Source: Rhodobacterales bacterium (GTDB taxonomy: Bacteria > Pseudomonadota > Alphaproteobacteria > Rhodobacterales > Rhodobacteraceae). Taken from it: DNA of 35,807 bases. The stretch covers positions 1-35,807 of the forward strand of contig JAFLCY010000031.1 in assembly GCA_017303485.1 (NCBI GenBank), written 5' to 3'. Shown here in pieces: positions 22,406 to 31,210 of this stretch (the stretch's first letter is position 1; every line of letters begins with the position of its first letter). The position numbers and the translations under genes are program-made. Under the pieces are notes generated by a model, which searched no databases, was not told where the DNA came from, and was given only the letters and a program-made list of their open reading frames with translations.

Positions 22406-23836
22406 ATGGGGTTGAGCATGGCGGGTCCGGGGTCACAGGCCAAGTTTGTCGAAGGGAGCCTCTTCCGGCATGTGTCGGTGATGGCGCTGACCTCGTCGGT
22501 CGGGCTGATGGCGGTGTTCGTCGTCGATCTGATCAACATGCTTTACATCGCGATGCTGGGCCGCGAGGAGCTGGCCGCTGCCATCGGCTATGCCGGAGCC
22601 GTGCTGTTCTTCACGACGAGCTTCGGGATCGGCATGTCGATTGCGGTCAGCGCGCTGGTTGCGCGGGCGCTGGGGGCGCGTGACCCGGCCCTGGCGCGGG
22701 AGAAGGCGACGACGGGGCTGGTCCTGGGCTTCGTCTTCGGTTCGGTCTTCGCCGCGGTGGTCTGGCTTGCCCTTTGGCCCTTGGTCGCGCTGCTCGGCGC
22801 AACCGGAGAGACGGCGGCGCTGGCTGTGCATTTCCTGCAGATCGTCGTCCCGTCGCAGCCGCTGTTGATGGTGGGCATGATCGGCGGGGCGATCCTGCGC
22901 AGCCACGGCGATGCGCGGGCCTCGATGATGGCAACGGTCTGGGGCGCGCTGGCGACGGCGGTACTCGACCCGATCCTGATCTTCGGGTTCAAGCTGGAAC
23001 TGACCGGGGCGGCGCTGGCCAGCGTGGCGGCGCGGGTGGTGATCGCCTGGATGGCGCTGCAGCCGATCCGGCGCAAATATGGCGGCTTCGACCGGCCGAC
23101 GCCGGGGCAGGTGGTGGCCGACATGGGGCCGGTCTGGGCGATTGCGGTGCCCGCGATCCTGACCCAGGTGGCGACCCCGGTGGGTCAGGCCTTCGTGACG
23201 CGGGCGACCTCGGCCTATGGCGAGGCGGCGGTGGCGGGGATGGCGATTGCCGGGCGACTGACGCCGGTGGCCTTCGGAGTGATCTTCGCACTGTCGGGGG
23301 CGATCGGGCCGATCATCGGGCAGAACTTCGGCGCGGGACGGATGGACCGGGTGCGCCGCGCCTTCCTGGACGGGCTGGTCTTCACCGGGCTGGTGATCGT
23401 ACTGGTCTCAGCCCTCCTGTTCCTGCTGCGCACACCGATTGCCGATCTGTTCCGGGCCGAGGGGCTGACCCGCGACCTTGTCTTCCTGTTCTGCGGGCCG
23501 CTGGCGTTGCTGTGGTTCTTCAACGGGGCGATCTTTGTCGGCAATGCGGTGTGCAACAACCTGGGGCGGCCCTTCTGGTCGACGGTGGTGAACTGGGGGC
23601 GGCACACAATCGGGACGATCCCACTGGCCCTGTGGCTGGGGCAATATTGGGGGGCGCAGGGCGTGCTGATCGGGCAGGCGCTGGGGGGCGTGGTCTTCGG
23701 CCTGGCCGCGGCCTGGTTGGCGCTCATGGCGATCCGCTCGCCGGTCACGCCCCGCCCGCGCGGGGCCCCGGTGCCGGAAACGCTGGCCGGACCCGAGTCA
23801 GAGCCGGTGGTCAGCCCGGGCGAGCGGCGAGCCTGA
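22406..23836 (+). CDS. MATE family efflux transporter
   Basis: A 476-residue inner-membrane protein with about twelve membrane segments in two similar halves, as in MATE cation-antiport drug exporters. Recognisable family stretches are SLFRHVSVMALTSSVGLMAVFVVDLINMLYIAMLG, VPSQPLLMVGMIGGAILRSHGD, LDPILIFGFKLELTGAALAS and VIFALSGAIGPIIGQNFGAGR (each spread over 20-35 residues). A charged, Pro-rich cytoplasmic tail of about 30 residues ends it. Start ATG 22406; an ATG at 22418 is also possible. The substrate is unknown. Confidence 0.88.
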   Translation: MGLSMAGPGSQAKFVEGSLFRHVSVMALTSSVGLMAVFVVDLINMLYIAMLGREELAAAIGYAGAVLFFTTSFGIGMSIAVSALVARALGARDPALAREKATTGLVLGFVFGSVFAAVVWLALWPLVALLGATGETAALAVHFLQIVVPSQPLLMVGMIGGAILRSHGDARASMMATVWGALATAVLDPILIFGFKLELTGAALASVAARVVIAWMALQPIRRKYGGFDRPTPGQVVADMGPVWAIAVPAILTQVATPVGQAFVTRATSAYGEAAVAGMAIAGRLTPVAFGVIFALSGAIGPIIGQNFGAGRMDRVRRAFLDGLVFTGLVIVLVSALLFLLRTPIADLFRAEGLTRDLVFLFCGPLALLWFFNGAIFVGNAVCNNLGRPFWSTVVNWGRHTIGTIPLALWLGQYWGAQGVLIGQALGGVVFGLAAAWLALMAIRSPVTPRPRGAPVPETLAGPESEPVVSPGERRA

Positions 23837-23880
23837 GCCTGTCGGCTTCGGACGGCATACCGTCGCATTCCGATTCCCTC

Positions 23881-23909
23881 TTGCCCGGACCGGGGGCTTT
23901 GGGTTAGGC
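23881..23909 (+). promoter_or_regulatory. Possible promoter of the gcv operon
   Basis: TTGCCC (23881-23886), a 17-base spacer and TTAGGC (23904-23909). A start about seven bases later would fall just before the glycine riboswitch, as expected. The hexamers are weak matches. Confidence 0.35.
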
Positions 23910-23920
23910 AATTCCCGTCA

Positions 23921-24100
23921 GGTTCGGGAGAATCCGGTGGGCCGCAAACCCGTCGGTGCCGAAGGAGCAACCGCCCCGGTAAACTCTCAGGCGCAAAGGA
24001 CCGTAGCTGACGACAGACTCTGGAGAGTTCCCGCCGCTGGCGGGACGCCGAAGGGATAACGATCTCAGGCGCGCCATCAGGCGCAGGGACAGAGGGGGCA
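23921..24100 (+). promoter_or_regulatory. Tandem glycine riboswitch
   Basis: Two consecutive glycine aptamers. Aptamer 1: GGTTCGGGAGA (23921), GCCGAAGGAGCAA (23958-23970), AAACTCTCAGGC (23981-23992), AAAGGACCG (23995-24003). Aptamer 2: GACTCTGGAGAG (24016-24027), GCCGAAGGGATAACG followed by ATCTCAGGC (to 24070), CAGGGACAGAGGGG (24084-24097). These are the conserved cores of the family. The gcvT start is 69 bases beyond, leaving room for an expression platform; GCCGG/CCGGC (24132-24149) just before the GGGAGG ribosome site is one candidate stem. Glycine should raise expression of the cleavage operon. Confidence 0.95.
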
Positions 24101-24168
24101 TCGAGAGGCGGGGATTGGCCCGTCTGACGGTGCCGGTGCGTTTTCCGGCCAAGTGGGGAGGGGCGGAG

Positions 24169-25290
24169 ATGTCCGACCTTGAGGAACCGGAACTGTTGCA
24201 TCTGGGGCTGGAAGCCCTGCATGAAGAGCTTGGCGGCAAGATGGTGCCCTTCGCGGGCTATCTGATGCCGGTGCATTATCCCGACGGGGTGCTGAAGGAA
24301 CATCTGCACACACGCGCGGCGGCGGGGCTGTTCGACGTCAGCCACATGGGGCAGGTGATCCTGCGGCCCAAGCGCTCGATGGACGACCTGAAGCTCGCGT
24401 TCGAGGCGCTGATGCCGGTCGATGTGCTGGGTCTGGCCGAGGGGCGGCAGCGCTATGGGCTGTTCACCAATGGTGCGGGCGGCATCCTCGACGACCTGAT
24501 GTTCACCAACCGGGGGGATCACCTGTATGTCGTGGTGAACGCGGCCTGCAAGGTTGACGATATCGCCCATATGACGGCGGGAATGCCCGGCGTGTCGGTG
24601 GAGCCGGTGACCGACCGCGCGCTGCTGGCCCTGCAGGGGCCGGGGGCCGAGGCGGCGCTGGAGGCAGTGCTGCCGGGGGTCGCTGCGATGCGGTTCATGG
24701 ATCATCGCATCTTCGGCGACATCTGGGTGTCGCGGTCCGGCTATACCGGCGAGGACGGGTTCGAGGTCTCGGTGCCGGAAGCAGAGGCCGAAGGATTTGC
24801 GCGCAAGCTGCTGGCGCAGCCCGGTGTGGCCCCGATCGGACTTGGCGCGCGCGACAGCCTGCGGCTGGAAGCCGGGCTGTGCCTTTACGGCCATGACATC
24901 GACACCACCACGAGCCCGGTCGAGGCCAATCTGGTCTGGGCGATCCAGAAGGCCCGCAAGGCCGGCGGCGCCCGTGAGGGCGGCTTCCCCGGCGCGGCGC
25001 GGATCCTGAAGGAGCTGGCCGAGGGGCCGGAGCGCCTGCGTGTTGGTTTGAAGCCCGAGGGCCGTGCCCCGATGCGCGAGGGCGTCGAGCTATTCGCCGA
25101 GGACGGCACGCCGGTTGGCCGCGTCACCTCGGGCGGGTTCGGGCCTTCGGTCAATGCCCCGATTGCCATGGGCTATGTCGCCCGAGGACATGCTACGATT
25201 GGCACAACCCTGATGGGCGAGGTGCGCGGCAAGCGCCTGCCCGTGACCGTTGCCGAACTTCCCTTCCAACCCACCACCTACAAGCGCTGA
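24169..25290 (+). CDS. gcvT: Glycine cleavage system T protein (aminomethyltransferase)
   Basis: Transfers the methylene group from the H-protein-bound aminomethyl to tetrahydrofolate, releasing ammonia. 373 residues, normal length. Family stretches: GGKMVPFAGYLMPVHYP, RAAAGLFDVSHMGQV (folate-site Asp in the DVSHMGQ motif), RQRYGLFTNGAGGILDDLMF, GYTGEDGFEV, RDSLRLEAGLCLYGHDI. The ATG at 24169 has GGGAGGGGCGGAG upstream; the longer open frame from 24115 includes riboswitch linker. First gene of gcvT-gcvH-ridA-gcvP; gcvH follows after nine bases. Confidence 0.95.
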   Translation: MSDLEEPELLHLGLEALHEELGGKMVPFAGYLMPVHYPDGVLKEHLHTRAAAGLFDVSHMGQVILRPKRSMDDLKLAFEALMPVDVLGLAEGRQRYGLFTNGAGGILDDLMFTNRGDHLYVVVNAACKVDDIAHMTAGMPGVSVEPVTDRALLALQGPGAEAALEAVLPGVAAMRFMDHRIFGDIWVSRSGYTGEDGFEVSVPEAEAEGFARKLLAQPGVAPIGLGARDSLRLEAGLCLYGHDIDTTTSPVEANLVWAIQKARKAGGAREGGFPGAARILKELAEGPERLRVGLKPEGRAPMREGVELFAEDGTPVGRVTSGGFGPSVNAPIAMGYVARGHATIGTTLMGEVRGKRLPVTVAELPFQPTTYKR

Positions 25291-25299
25291 GGCAGGACG

Positions 25300-25659
25300 A
25301 TGAAATACACCAAGGAACATGAATGGCTGCGCGTCGAGGGCGATCTGGTCGTCGTCGGCATCACCGAACATGCGGCCACCCAGCTTGGGGATGTCGTGTT
25401 CGTCGAACTCCCCGAGATCGAGACCCAGGTCGCCGAGGGCGACGAGGTCTGCGTGATCGAAAGCGTCAAGGCGGCTTCGGACATCCTGGCGCCCATCGAC
25501 GGCGAGATCGTCGCGGTGAACGAGAAACTGGTCGACAACCCGGGCCTGGTGAACACCGATGCGACCGGCGCGGCCTGGTTCTTCAAACTCAAGGTCGACG
25601 ACCTGTCGGTGCTGGACCAGTTCATGGACGAGGACGAATACAACGAGCTGATCGGATGA
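25300..25659 (+). CDS. gcvH: Glycine cleavage system H protein
   Basis: Lipoyl-carrier protein shuttling the aminomethyl group between P, T and L proteins. 119 residues, of which the hallmark is VIESVKAASD with the lipoylated Lys57. The start YTKEHEWL and the C-terminal DEDEYNELIG are typical. Its TGA overlaps the ATG of the Rid-family gene (ATGA), indicating coupled translation. Acidic overall, as usual for GcvH. Confidence 0.97.
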   Translation: MKYTKEHEWLRVEGDLVVVGITEHAATQLGDVVFVELPEIETQVAEGDEVCVIESVKAASDILAPIDGEIVAVNEKLVDNPGLVNTDATGAAWFFKLKVDDLSVLDQFMDEDEYNELIG

Positions 25660-26042
25660 CCGCCAGCATTCGCACCAAAGACGCCCCCTCGGTTCCGTCG
25701 CTGCCGACCTATGCGCAATGCGTCGAAGTCAGCAACGCAAGCCGTCTGGTGTTTGTCAGCGGTCAGGTTCCGGTCCGGGAGGACGGCTCGGTTCCTGCCA
25801 GTTTTGAAGAGCAGTCCCGTGTCACCTGGGAGAACGTCCGCAAGCAACTGGCTGCGGCGGACATGACCTTCGACAATCTGGTCAAGGTCACGATCTTTCT
25901 GTCGGACCGGAAGTATTCGGCCGACTATCGACGGACGCGGGACGAGGCTTTGGGCGGACGGCGCGTTGGCCTGACCACAATCATAACTGGGATTTTCGAC
26001 GAAGGCTGGCTTCTGGAAATCGAAGCCATTGCCGCCGCCTGA
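25656..26042 (+). CDS. RidA/YjgF/UK114-family protein in the gcv operon
   Basis: A 128-residue Rid-superfamily protein. The family fold shows in VEVSNASRLVFVSGQVPVREDGSV, FEEQSRVTWENVRKQLAAADMTFDNLVKVTIFLSD and the terminal LLEIEAIAAA (long stretches given by part). RidA proper hydrolyses reactive 2-aminoacrylate and related imines made by PLP enzymes. The active-site Arg region reads GGRRVGLTTIITGIFDEGW, with about four residues more than E. coli RidA before the terminal strand, so it may belong to another Rid subgroup. Start overlaps gcvH by four bases (ATGA); gcvP starts 12 bases after its stop. I use no symbol because subgroup is unsure. Confidence 0.9.
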   Translation: MTASIRTKDAPSVPSLPTYAQCVEVSNASRLVFVSGQVPVREDGSVPASFEEQSRVTWENVRKQLAAADMTFDNLVKVTIFLSDRKYSADYRRTRDEALGGRRVGLTTIITGIFDEGWLLEIEAIAAA

Positions 26043-26054
26043 CCGGAGAAAACG

Positions 26055-28892
26055 ATGACTTTCACTCCCACCGACTACAACCCCTATGACTTCGCCAACC
26101 GCCGCCACATCGGCCCGTCTCCGTCCGAAATGGCCGAGATGCTTGCGGCGACCGGCGTCCGCAGCCTGGACGAATTGATCGAGCAGACGGTTCCGGCCTC
26201 GATCCGGCAGGCGCAGCCGCTGACCTGGGCACCGCTGGCGGAGCATGAGCTTCTGGCGAAGATGAAGGAGGTGGCCGAGAAGAACCGGGTGATGACCCAG
26301 CTGATCGGGCAGGGCTATTACGGCACGGTGACGCCCCCGGCGATCCAGCGGAACATCCTGGAGAACCCGGCCTGGTACACCGCCTATACACCCTATCAGC
26401 CCGAGATCGCCCAGGGGCGGCTTGAGGCGCTTCTGAACTTCCAGACCATGGTCTGCGACCTGACCGGGCTGGACGTCGCGAACGCCTCGCTTCTGGACGA
26501 GGCGACAGCGGCGGCGGAAGCGATGACCATGGCGGAACGGGTGGCGAAGTCGAAGGCGAAAGCCTTTTTCGTCGACCGCTTCTGCCATCCGCAGACCATC
26601 GCGGTGATCCGCACCCGGGCACAGGCGCTGGGGATCGAGATCATCGAGGACATGGTCGGCACGCTGGACCCGACCAAGGTGTTCGGCGCGATCTTCCAGT
26701 ATCCCGGCAGCTATGGCCATGTCACCGATTTCACCGCTCTGATCGCCAAGCTGCACGCGGCGGGCGCGGTGGCGGTGGTGGCGACCGACCTTCTCGCGCT
26801 CTGCCTGTTGAAGGAACCCGGCGCGATGGGGGCGGACATCGCCGTCGGCTCGGCGCAGCGTTTCGGGGTGCCGATGGGCTATGGCGGGCCGCATGCTGCC
26901 TTCATGGCGGTGAAGGACGCGCACAAGCGGCAGATGCCGGGGCGGATCGTGGGCGTCTCCATCGACGCGCAGGGCGGCAAGGCCTATCGCCTGTCGCTGC
27001 AGACGCGCGAGCAGCATATCCGGCGCGAGAAGGCCACCTCGAACGTCTGTACGGCGCAGGCCTTGCTCGCCGTGATGGCCAGCATGTATGCCGTCTTCCA
27101 CGGGTCGAAGGGGCTGCGGGCGATTGCCGAGCGGGTGCATTTCCTGACCCAGCGCCTTGCCCGCGCCTTGAAAGCCGCTGGAGCAAAGGTTGACCCCAAA
27201 GCCTTCTTCGACACGATCACGGTCGAGGTCGGCGTCGGTCAGGCGGGCATTCTGGCTGCGGCCCGGAACGAGGGGCTTAACTTCCGCAAGATCGGCCTCA
27301 ACCGTGTTGGCATCAGCCTGGACGAGACGACCGACGAGCGCGTGCTGATCAAGGTCCTGCGCGCCTTCGGCATCGATGGCGTGCCGCCGCACCGGTCCTC
27401 GCTGGGCTTCCCGGAAGAGATGCTGCGGACCTCCGACTACCTGACCCACCCGGTCTTCCACATGAACCGGGCGGAATCCGAGATGATGCGCTACATGCGC
27501 CGGTTGTCGGACCGTGATCTTGCCTTGGACCGGGCGATGATCCCGCTCGGCTCCTGCACGATGAAGCTGAACGCCGCGGCCGAGATGATGCCGATCACCT
27601 GGCCGGAATTCGGCTCGCTTCACCCCTTCGCGCCGCGCGATCAGGCGGCGGGATATACGGAAGCGATCAACGACCTGTCAGAGAAACTGTGCGAGATCAC
27701 CGGCTATGACGCCTTTTCCATGCAGCCGAACTCGGGCGCGCAGGGGGAATATGCCGGGCTCTTGACCATCCTCGCCTATCACCGGGCGCGGGGGGATCAT
27801 GAGCGGACGGTCTGCCTGATCCCGACCTCGGCGCATGGCACCAACCCGGCCTCGGCGCAGATGGCGGGGATGGAAGTGGTGGTGGTCAAATCCGCCCCGA
27901 ACGGTGACGTGGATGTCGAGGATTTCCGTGCCAAGGCGGTCGGGGCGGGCAAGCGGCTGGCGGCCTGCATGATCACCTATCCCTCGACGCATGGCGTGTT
28001 CGAAGAAACCGTGCGGACGATCTGCCAGATCACCCATGACCATGGCGGGCAGGTCTATATCGACGGGGCGAACATGAACGCGCTCGTCGGTCTGGTGAAG
28101 CCGGGTGAGGTGGGTGGCGATGTCAGCCACCTGAACCTGCACAAGACCTTTGCCATCCCGCATGGCGGCGGCGGTCCCGGCATGGGGCCGATTGGCGTGA
28201 AGGCGCATCTGGCGCCGCACCTGCCGGGCAATCCCGAGACGGGGGGCGAGGGGGCCGTGTCTGCGGCGCCGTTCGGGTCGGCCTCGATCCTGCTGATTTC
28301 CTGGGCCTATTGCCTGATGATGGGCGGAAAGGGGCTGACGCAGGCGACGCGGGTCGCGATCCTGAACGCGAACTACATCGCCTCACGTTTGTCGGGGCAC
28401 TATCCGATCCTCTTCATGGGGAACAAGGGCCGTGTTGCCCATGAATGCATCCTCGACACCCGGCCCTTTGCCGATCATGGCGTGACCGTGGACGACATCG
28501 CCAAGCGACTGATCGACAACGGTTTTCACGCGCCGACGATGAGCTGGCCGGTGGCGGGGACGCTGATGGTGGAACCGACGGAATCGGAGACCAAGGCCGA
28601 AATCGACCGGTTCATCGTGGCGCTTCTGGCGATCCGCGAGGAGATCGCCGCGGTCGAGAAGGGCGAGATCAGCTCGGAGGACAGCCCGCTGCGCCACGCG
28701 CCCCACACCGTCGCGGCATTGGTGGGCGAGTGGAACCGGAAGTACAGCCGCGAGGCCGGTTGCTTCCCGCCGGGGGCGTTCCGCGTCGACAAGTACTGGC
28801 CGCCGGTGGGCCGGGTCGACAATGTCTTTGGCGACCGCAACCTGATCTGCACCTGCCCGCCGATCGAGGCTTACATGGAAGCCGCCGAATAG
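26055..28892 (+). CDS. gcvP: Glycine dehydrogenase (decarboxylating), P protein
   Basis: PLP enzyme that decarboxylates glycine and loads the aminomethyl group on the lipoyl arm of GcvH. 945 residues, the fused single-chain form. The N-terminal half begins [22 protein letters not shown]-like [12 protein letters not shown] follows near 150. The C-terminal catalytic half has [31 protein letters not shown] and the PLP Lys697 in [18 protein letters not shown], then the Gly-rich loop. GGAGAA lies seven bases before the ATG. The L protein gene (lpd) is not in the window. A three-hairpin repeat follows the stop by six bases. Confidence 0.97.
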   Translation: MTFTPTDYNPYDFANRRHIGPSPSEMAEMLAATGVRSLDELIEQTVPASIRQAQPLTWAPLAEHELLAKMKEVAEKNRVMTQLIGQGYYGTVTPPAIQRNILENPAWYTAYTPYQPEIAQGRLEALLNFQTMVCDLTGLDVANASLLDEATAAAEAMTMAERVAKSKAKAFFVDRFCHPQTIAVIRTRAQALGIEIIEDMVGTLDPTKVFGAIFQYPGSYGHVTDFTALIAKLHAAGAVAVVATDLLALCLLKEPGAMGADIAVGSAQRFGVPMGYGGPHAAFMAVKDAHKRQMPGRIVGVSIDAQGGKAYRLSLQTREQHIRREKATSNVCTAQALLAVMASMYAVFHGSKGLRAIAERVHFLTQRLARALKAAGAKVDPKAFFDTITVEVGVGQAGILAAARNEGLNFRKIGLNRVGISLDETTDERVLIKVLRAFGIDGVPPHRSSLGFPEEMLRTSDYLTHPVFHMNRAESEMMRYMRRLSDRDLALDRAMIPLGSCTMKLNAAAEMMPITWPEFGSLHPFAPRDQAAGYTEAINDLSEKLCEITGYDAFSMQPNSGAQGEYAGLLTILAYHRARGDHERTVCLIPTSAHGTNPASAQMAGMEVVVVKSAPNGDVDVEDFRAKAVGAGKRLAACMITYPSTHGVFEETVRTICQITHDHGGQVYIDGANMNALVGLVKPGEVGGDVSHLNLHKTFAIPHGGGGPGMGPIGVKAHLAPHLPGNPETGGEGAVSAAPFGSASILLISWAYCLMMGGKGLTQATRVAILNANYIASRLSGHYPILFMGNKGRVAHECILDTRPFADHGVTVDDIAKRLIDNGFHAPTMSWPVAGTLMVEPTESETKAEIDRFIVALLAIREEIAAVEKGEISSEDSPLRHAPHTVAALVGEWNRKYSREAGCFPPGAFRVDKYWPPVGRVDNVFGDRNLICTCPPIEAYMEAAE

Positions 28893-28898
28893 GCGGAC

Positions 28899-28968
28899 AA
28901 AATCCTTGAGCAAGGATTCTGACAAATCTCTTGCCTGAGAAAATTGCCCCCCGGGAAACCCCGGGGGC
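28899..28968 (+). repeat. Three-hairpin 3'-end module, copy 2
   Basis: After gcvP: AATCCTTG-AG-CAAGGATT (28901-28918), an imperfect AT-rich stem CAAATCTC...GAGAAAATTG (28924-28946) and CCCCCGGG-AAAC-CCCGGGGG (28948-28967). Order, spacing and much of the sequence match 18842-18914. On the minus strand the GC stem is followed by CAATTTTCT, so the module can also end the convergent gene at 28975. Confidence 0.78.
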
Positions 28969-28974
28969 CGGATC

Positions 28975-29640
28975 TCATGGCTGCGGCTTTGGCGCCGGCG
29001 TCCCAAGCGCCCCGCCGGGCCGGGTCCCAAGCCCGCCACCCGAGCCGACGCCGCTGGTCTTCGGCCTGGACAGGTCCGGCACCTTGGGCGTGGCCTTTAC
29101 GCCCGGTGTCGATCCCAGCACCTTGCCTCCGCCCGCGCCGCCCTGCCGCGCAAGGCAATCCTGCGCCTGCACCAGCGCCGGGCTGATGCCGTCGATGTCG
29201 AAACCGTCGTCGATCCCCATGCCCAGCATGCGCAGGTAGCGGCCAGAGTTCAGGAAGTCGATGGTGGGCTGGATGCCGTCATAGGTGATCCCGCCATATC
29301 TTTCGTCCCAGGCCTCGCCATTGCCGATGGCGGGCACGCCGGTTTCCATCATCACCCAAAGCTCGAACTTCTGGCCGGGCTGGAACTTCACATCCGGCTG
29401 GGCCAGGAGGATCGAGATCGTGTCATTTGGGTAAAGCCCGATCCAGAGATCCTGCCCGTTCTGATAGCCGACCATGATGTAGCAATACGAGAACGCGCCC
29501 CTGTCGTCGGTATAGGCCCCACCCGCCCAGTTTCCGGCGTCGAACTGCGAGCCGGGAATCTCCTCGGCCAGTGCGGGCGTTGATGCGGTGGCGGCGGCAA
29601 GCGCGGCGGCGAGGGTCATGGAAATGAGGCGCGGTCGCAT
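28975..29640 (-). CDS. Exported protein of unknown function, Gly/Pro-rich tail
   Basis: A 221-residue protein with a Sec signal peptide (about residues 1-25, ending STPALA/EE). The mature domain (~26-155) contains GNWAGGAYTDDRGAFSYCYI, WIGLYPNDTISILL, FELWVMMETGVPA and FLNSGRYLRMLGMGI, suggesting a beta-rich fold; one pair of Cys (in SYCYI and QDCLARQG) could form a disulfide. The last ~50 residues are low-complexity Gly/Pro/Thr/Lys, likely disordered. I do not recognise the family. The stop is seven bases from the GC hairpin, convergent with gcvP; it diverges from azlC. Start ATG 29640 (MRPRLISMTL). Confidence 0.78.
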   Translation of the reverse strand: MRPRLISMTLAAALAAATASTPALAEEIPGSQFDAGNWAGGAYTDDRGAFSYCYIMVGYQNGQDLWIGLYPNDTISILLAQPDVKFQPGQKFELWVMMETGVPAIGNGEAWDERYGGITYDGIQPTIDFLNSGRYLRMLGMGIDDGFDIDGISPALVQAQDCLARQGGAGGGKVLGSTPGVKATPKVPDLSRPKTSGVGSGGGLGTRPGGALGTPAPKPQP

Positions 29641-29765
29641 GGGCAAGGTCCTGAACAAGTTACATCCGCCAGAATGCAAGGCTGCGGCGCATCGCGCAAG
29701 TCAGGGTTTCCGCAACGATGGCGCGGCATTGACCGCAGGATCGGGCCAAGGTAGCGCTGGCGGCG

Positions 29766-30452
29766 ATGACCGGGAAGCAGCCAACCTTTCTTGACGGCCT
29801 GTCGGCAAGCCTGCCGATCGTCATGGGTTATTTCCCCATCGCCTTTTCCTTCGGTGTCGCCGCCACGCGAGCCGGGTTCTCGGAGGGCGAGGCCTTTGCC
29901 CTGTCGCTGATCATCTATGCCGGGGCCTCGCAGTTCCTGGCGCTGGCGCTGTTGGCATCGGGCGCGCCGGTGCTGGTCTCGGCTTTCACGCTGATCGCGA
30001 TGAACCTGCGGCATGTCCTTTACGGTCCCGCTCTGATGCGCGAGGCGGGCGAGGAGGCAAGCACGCGCCACGCCTGGGCCTGGGCCTGGGGGCTGACCGA
30101 CGAAGTCTTCGGGCAGGCGCTGGGCGCGCTGGCGCGGGGGCAGAAATTCTCCGAACCCTACATGTTCGGACTTGGCCTCGGGGCCTATGCCTCCTGGGTG
30201 TCCGGCACGGTGGTCGGCGCCTATGCCGGCGGCGGCGCGCTGGAGGGCTGGCCTGCGGTGAATGCCGGGCTGGGCTTCATGCTTCCGGCCCTGTTCCTCG
30301 CGCTGCTCTTGTCGATCATGACCCGGCGGCAGTTGCCGGTGATCGCCGTCGCGGGCGCGGTGACGGTGGCGGGCACGCTGGCCTTCAGTGCGACGAGCGG
30401 TATCCTCATGGGTATGCTCGCCGGGGCCGCCACGGGGGTCCTGCGGAAATGA
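29766..30452 (+). CDS. azlC: AzlC family branched-chain amino acid export subunit
   Basis: A 228-residue inner-membrane protein of the AzlC family, larger partner of the AzlC-AzlD branched-chain amino acid exporter. Family stretches: LPIVMGYFPIAFSFGVAA, SLIIYAGASQFLALALL, AMNLRHVLYGPAL and WGLTDEVFGQAL. AzlC proteins are sometimes labelled ABC permeases but have no ATPase partner. The stop overlaps the azlD start by four bases (ATGA), so the two are coupled. Substrate assumed from family, not tested here. Confidence 0.93.
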   Translation: MTGKQPTFLDGLSASLPIVMGYFPIAFSFGVAATRAGFSEGEAFALSLIIYAGASQFLALALLASGAPVLVSAFTLIAMNLRHVLYGPALMREAGEEASTRHAWAWAWGLTDEVFGQALGALARGQKFSEPYMFGLGLGAYASWVSGTVVGAYAGGGALEGWPAVNAGLGFMLPALFLALLLSIMTRRQLPVIAVAGAVTVAGTLAFSATSGILMGMLAGAATGVLRK

Positions 30453-30772
30453 ACTGGGACCTGATGACCGTCGCGCTGATGGCGGGCGCCGCGAACTGGG
30501 CGTTCCGCGCCTTGCCGATCCTTGGGCGGACACGGGCGACGGCGGCGGGCGGCTGGCCTGGGCGGTTCCTGTCCTCTACCGGCCCGGCGGCGATCGGAAC
30601 CCTGTTCGTCGCGGCGATCCTGCCCTCGCTGACCCTCGATCCCGCACGGCTCTTGCCGGTGATCACCGGGACGCTGGCGGTGCTGGCGGTCTTCGTCCTG
30701 CGGAAATCGGTGGTCCTGGCCACGCTGGCGGGTGCGTTTGCCCATGGGGTGACGGTCTGGCTTCTGGGCTGA
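30449..30772 (+). CDS. azlD: AzlD family membrane protein
   Basis: A 107-residue protein with three or four membrane segments; small partner of AzlC in amino acid export. NWAFRALPILGR near the start and LLPVITGTLAVLAVFVLRKSVVLATLAG are the AzlD pattern. ATGA overlap with azlC. The DUF3775 gene begins 57 bases after its stop. Confidence 0.92.
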   Translation: MNWDLMTVALMAGAANWAFRALPILGRTRATAAGGWPGRFLSSTGPAAIGTLFVAAILPSLTLDPARLLPVITGTLAVLAVFVLRKSVVLATLAGAFAHGVTVWLLG

Positions 30773-30829
30773 ACACCGCTTGCGCCCCGTCGCCCCTTGC
30801 GCGACGATGGACGAAGGAAGGAGGCCACC

Positions 30830-31147
30830 ATGCTTGAGATCGGCCCGCAGAAAGTGGTGCATGTGATCTACCTCGCCCGCGAAACCGGGGCCGGAGACGC
30901 AGAGCTGCACGCCTTCATCGACGCCCTGAACGATGACGAGAAGGCACAGCTGACCGCGGTGGCCTGGGTCGGCCGCGGCGCCTTCGAGCCGGAGGATTTC
31001 GACGAGGCGGTGGCGACCGCGATGGCCGAGGCGACGACGCCCACGGCGGATTACCTGATGGGCATGCCGCATCTGGCCGAGAACCTCGAATCGGGTCTGG
31101 AAGCCCTCGGCGTCGATGTGGCGGGCGAGGAAGAGGATTTCCTCTGA
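30830..31147 (+). CDS. DUF3775 family protein
   Basis: A 105-residue acidic cytoplasmic protein. MLEIGPQKVVHVIYLARE at the start, followed by FIDALNDDEKAQLTAVAWVGRG and a helix with TPTADYLMGMPHLAENLESGLEALGV, fits DUF3775, a family of unknown function common in alphaproteobacteria. The ATG at 30830 has GGAAGGAGG upstream; the open frame continues 33 bases further up, but the ribosome site decides. The tail is GEEEDFL. Thioredoxin-2 follows 63 bases downstream on the same strand. Confidence 0.86.
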   Translation: MLEIGPQKVVHVIYLARETGAGDAELHAFIDALNDDEKAQLTAVAWVGRGAFEPEDFDEAVATAMAEATTPTADYLMGMPHLAENLESGLEALGVDVAGEEEDFL

Positions 31148-31210
31148 CACCGTCTTGCACGGGCGGGTCCGGCGACACACTTTCTGGACGTACCAGATGT
31201 GAGATGCGCC

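Noticed and set aside
23215-24894. 559-codon open frame on minus across the MATE gene, riboswitch and gcvT
   Set aside because: Runs through the conserved glycine aptamers and two real genes; shadow frame.
25278-27623. 781-codon open frame on the minus strand
   Set aside because: It is antisense to gcvH, ridA and gcvP, which have full family motifs. Composition is His/Arg/Gly-rich as expected for a GC-rich shadow frame.
29729-29757. TTGACC-17-TAGCGC as a promoter for azlC
   Set aside because: A start site would fall at the azlC ATG with no leader, and the -10 is poor; not enough to list.
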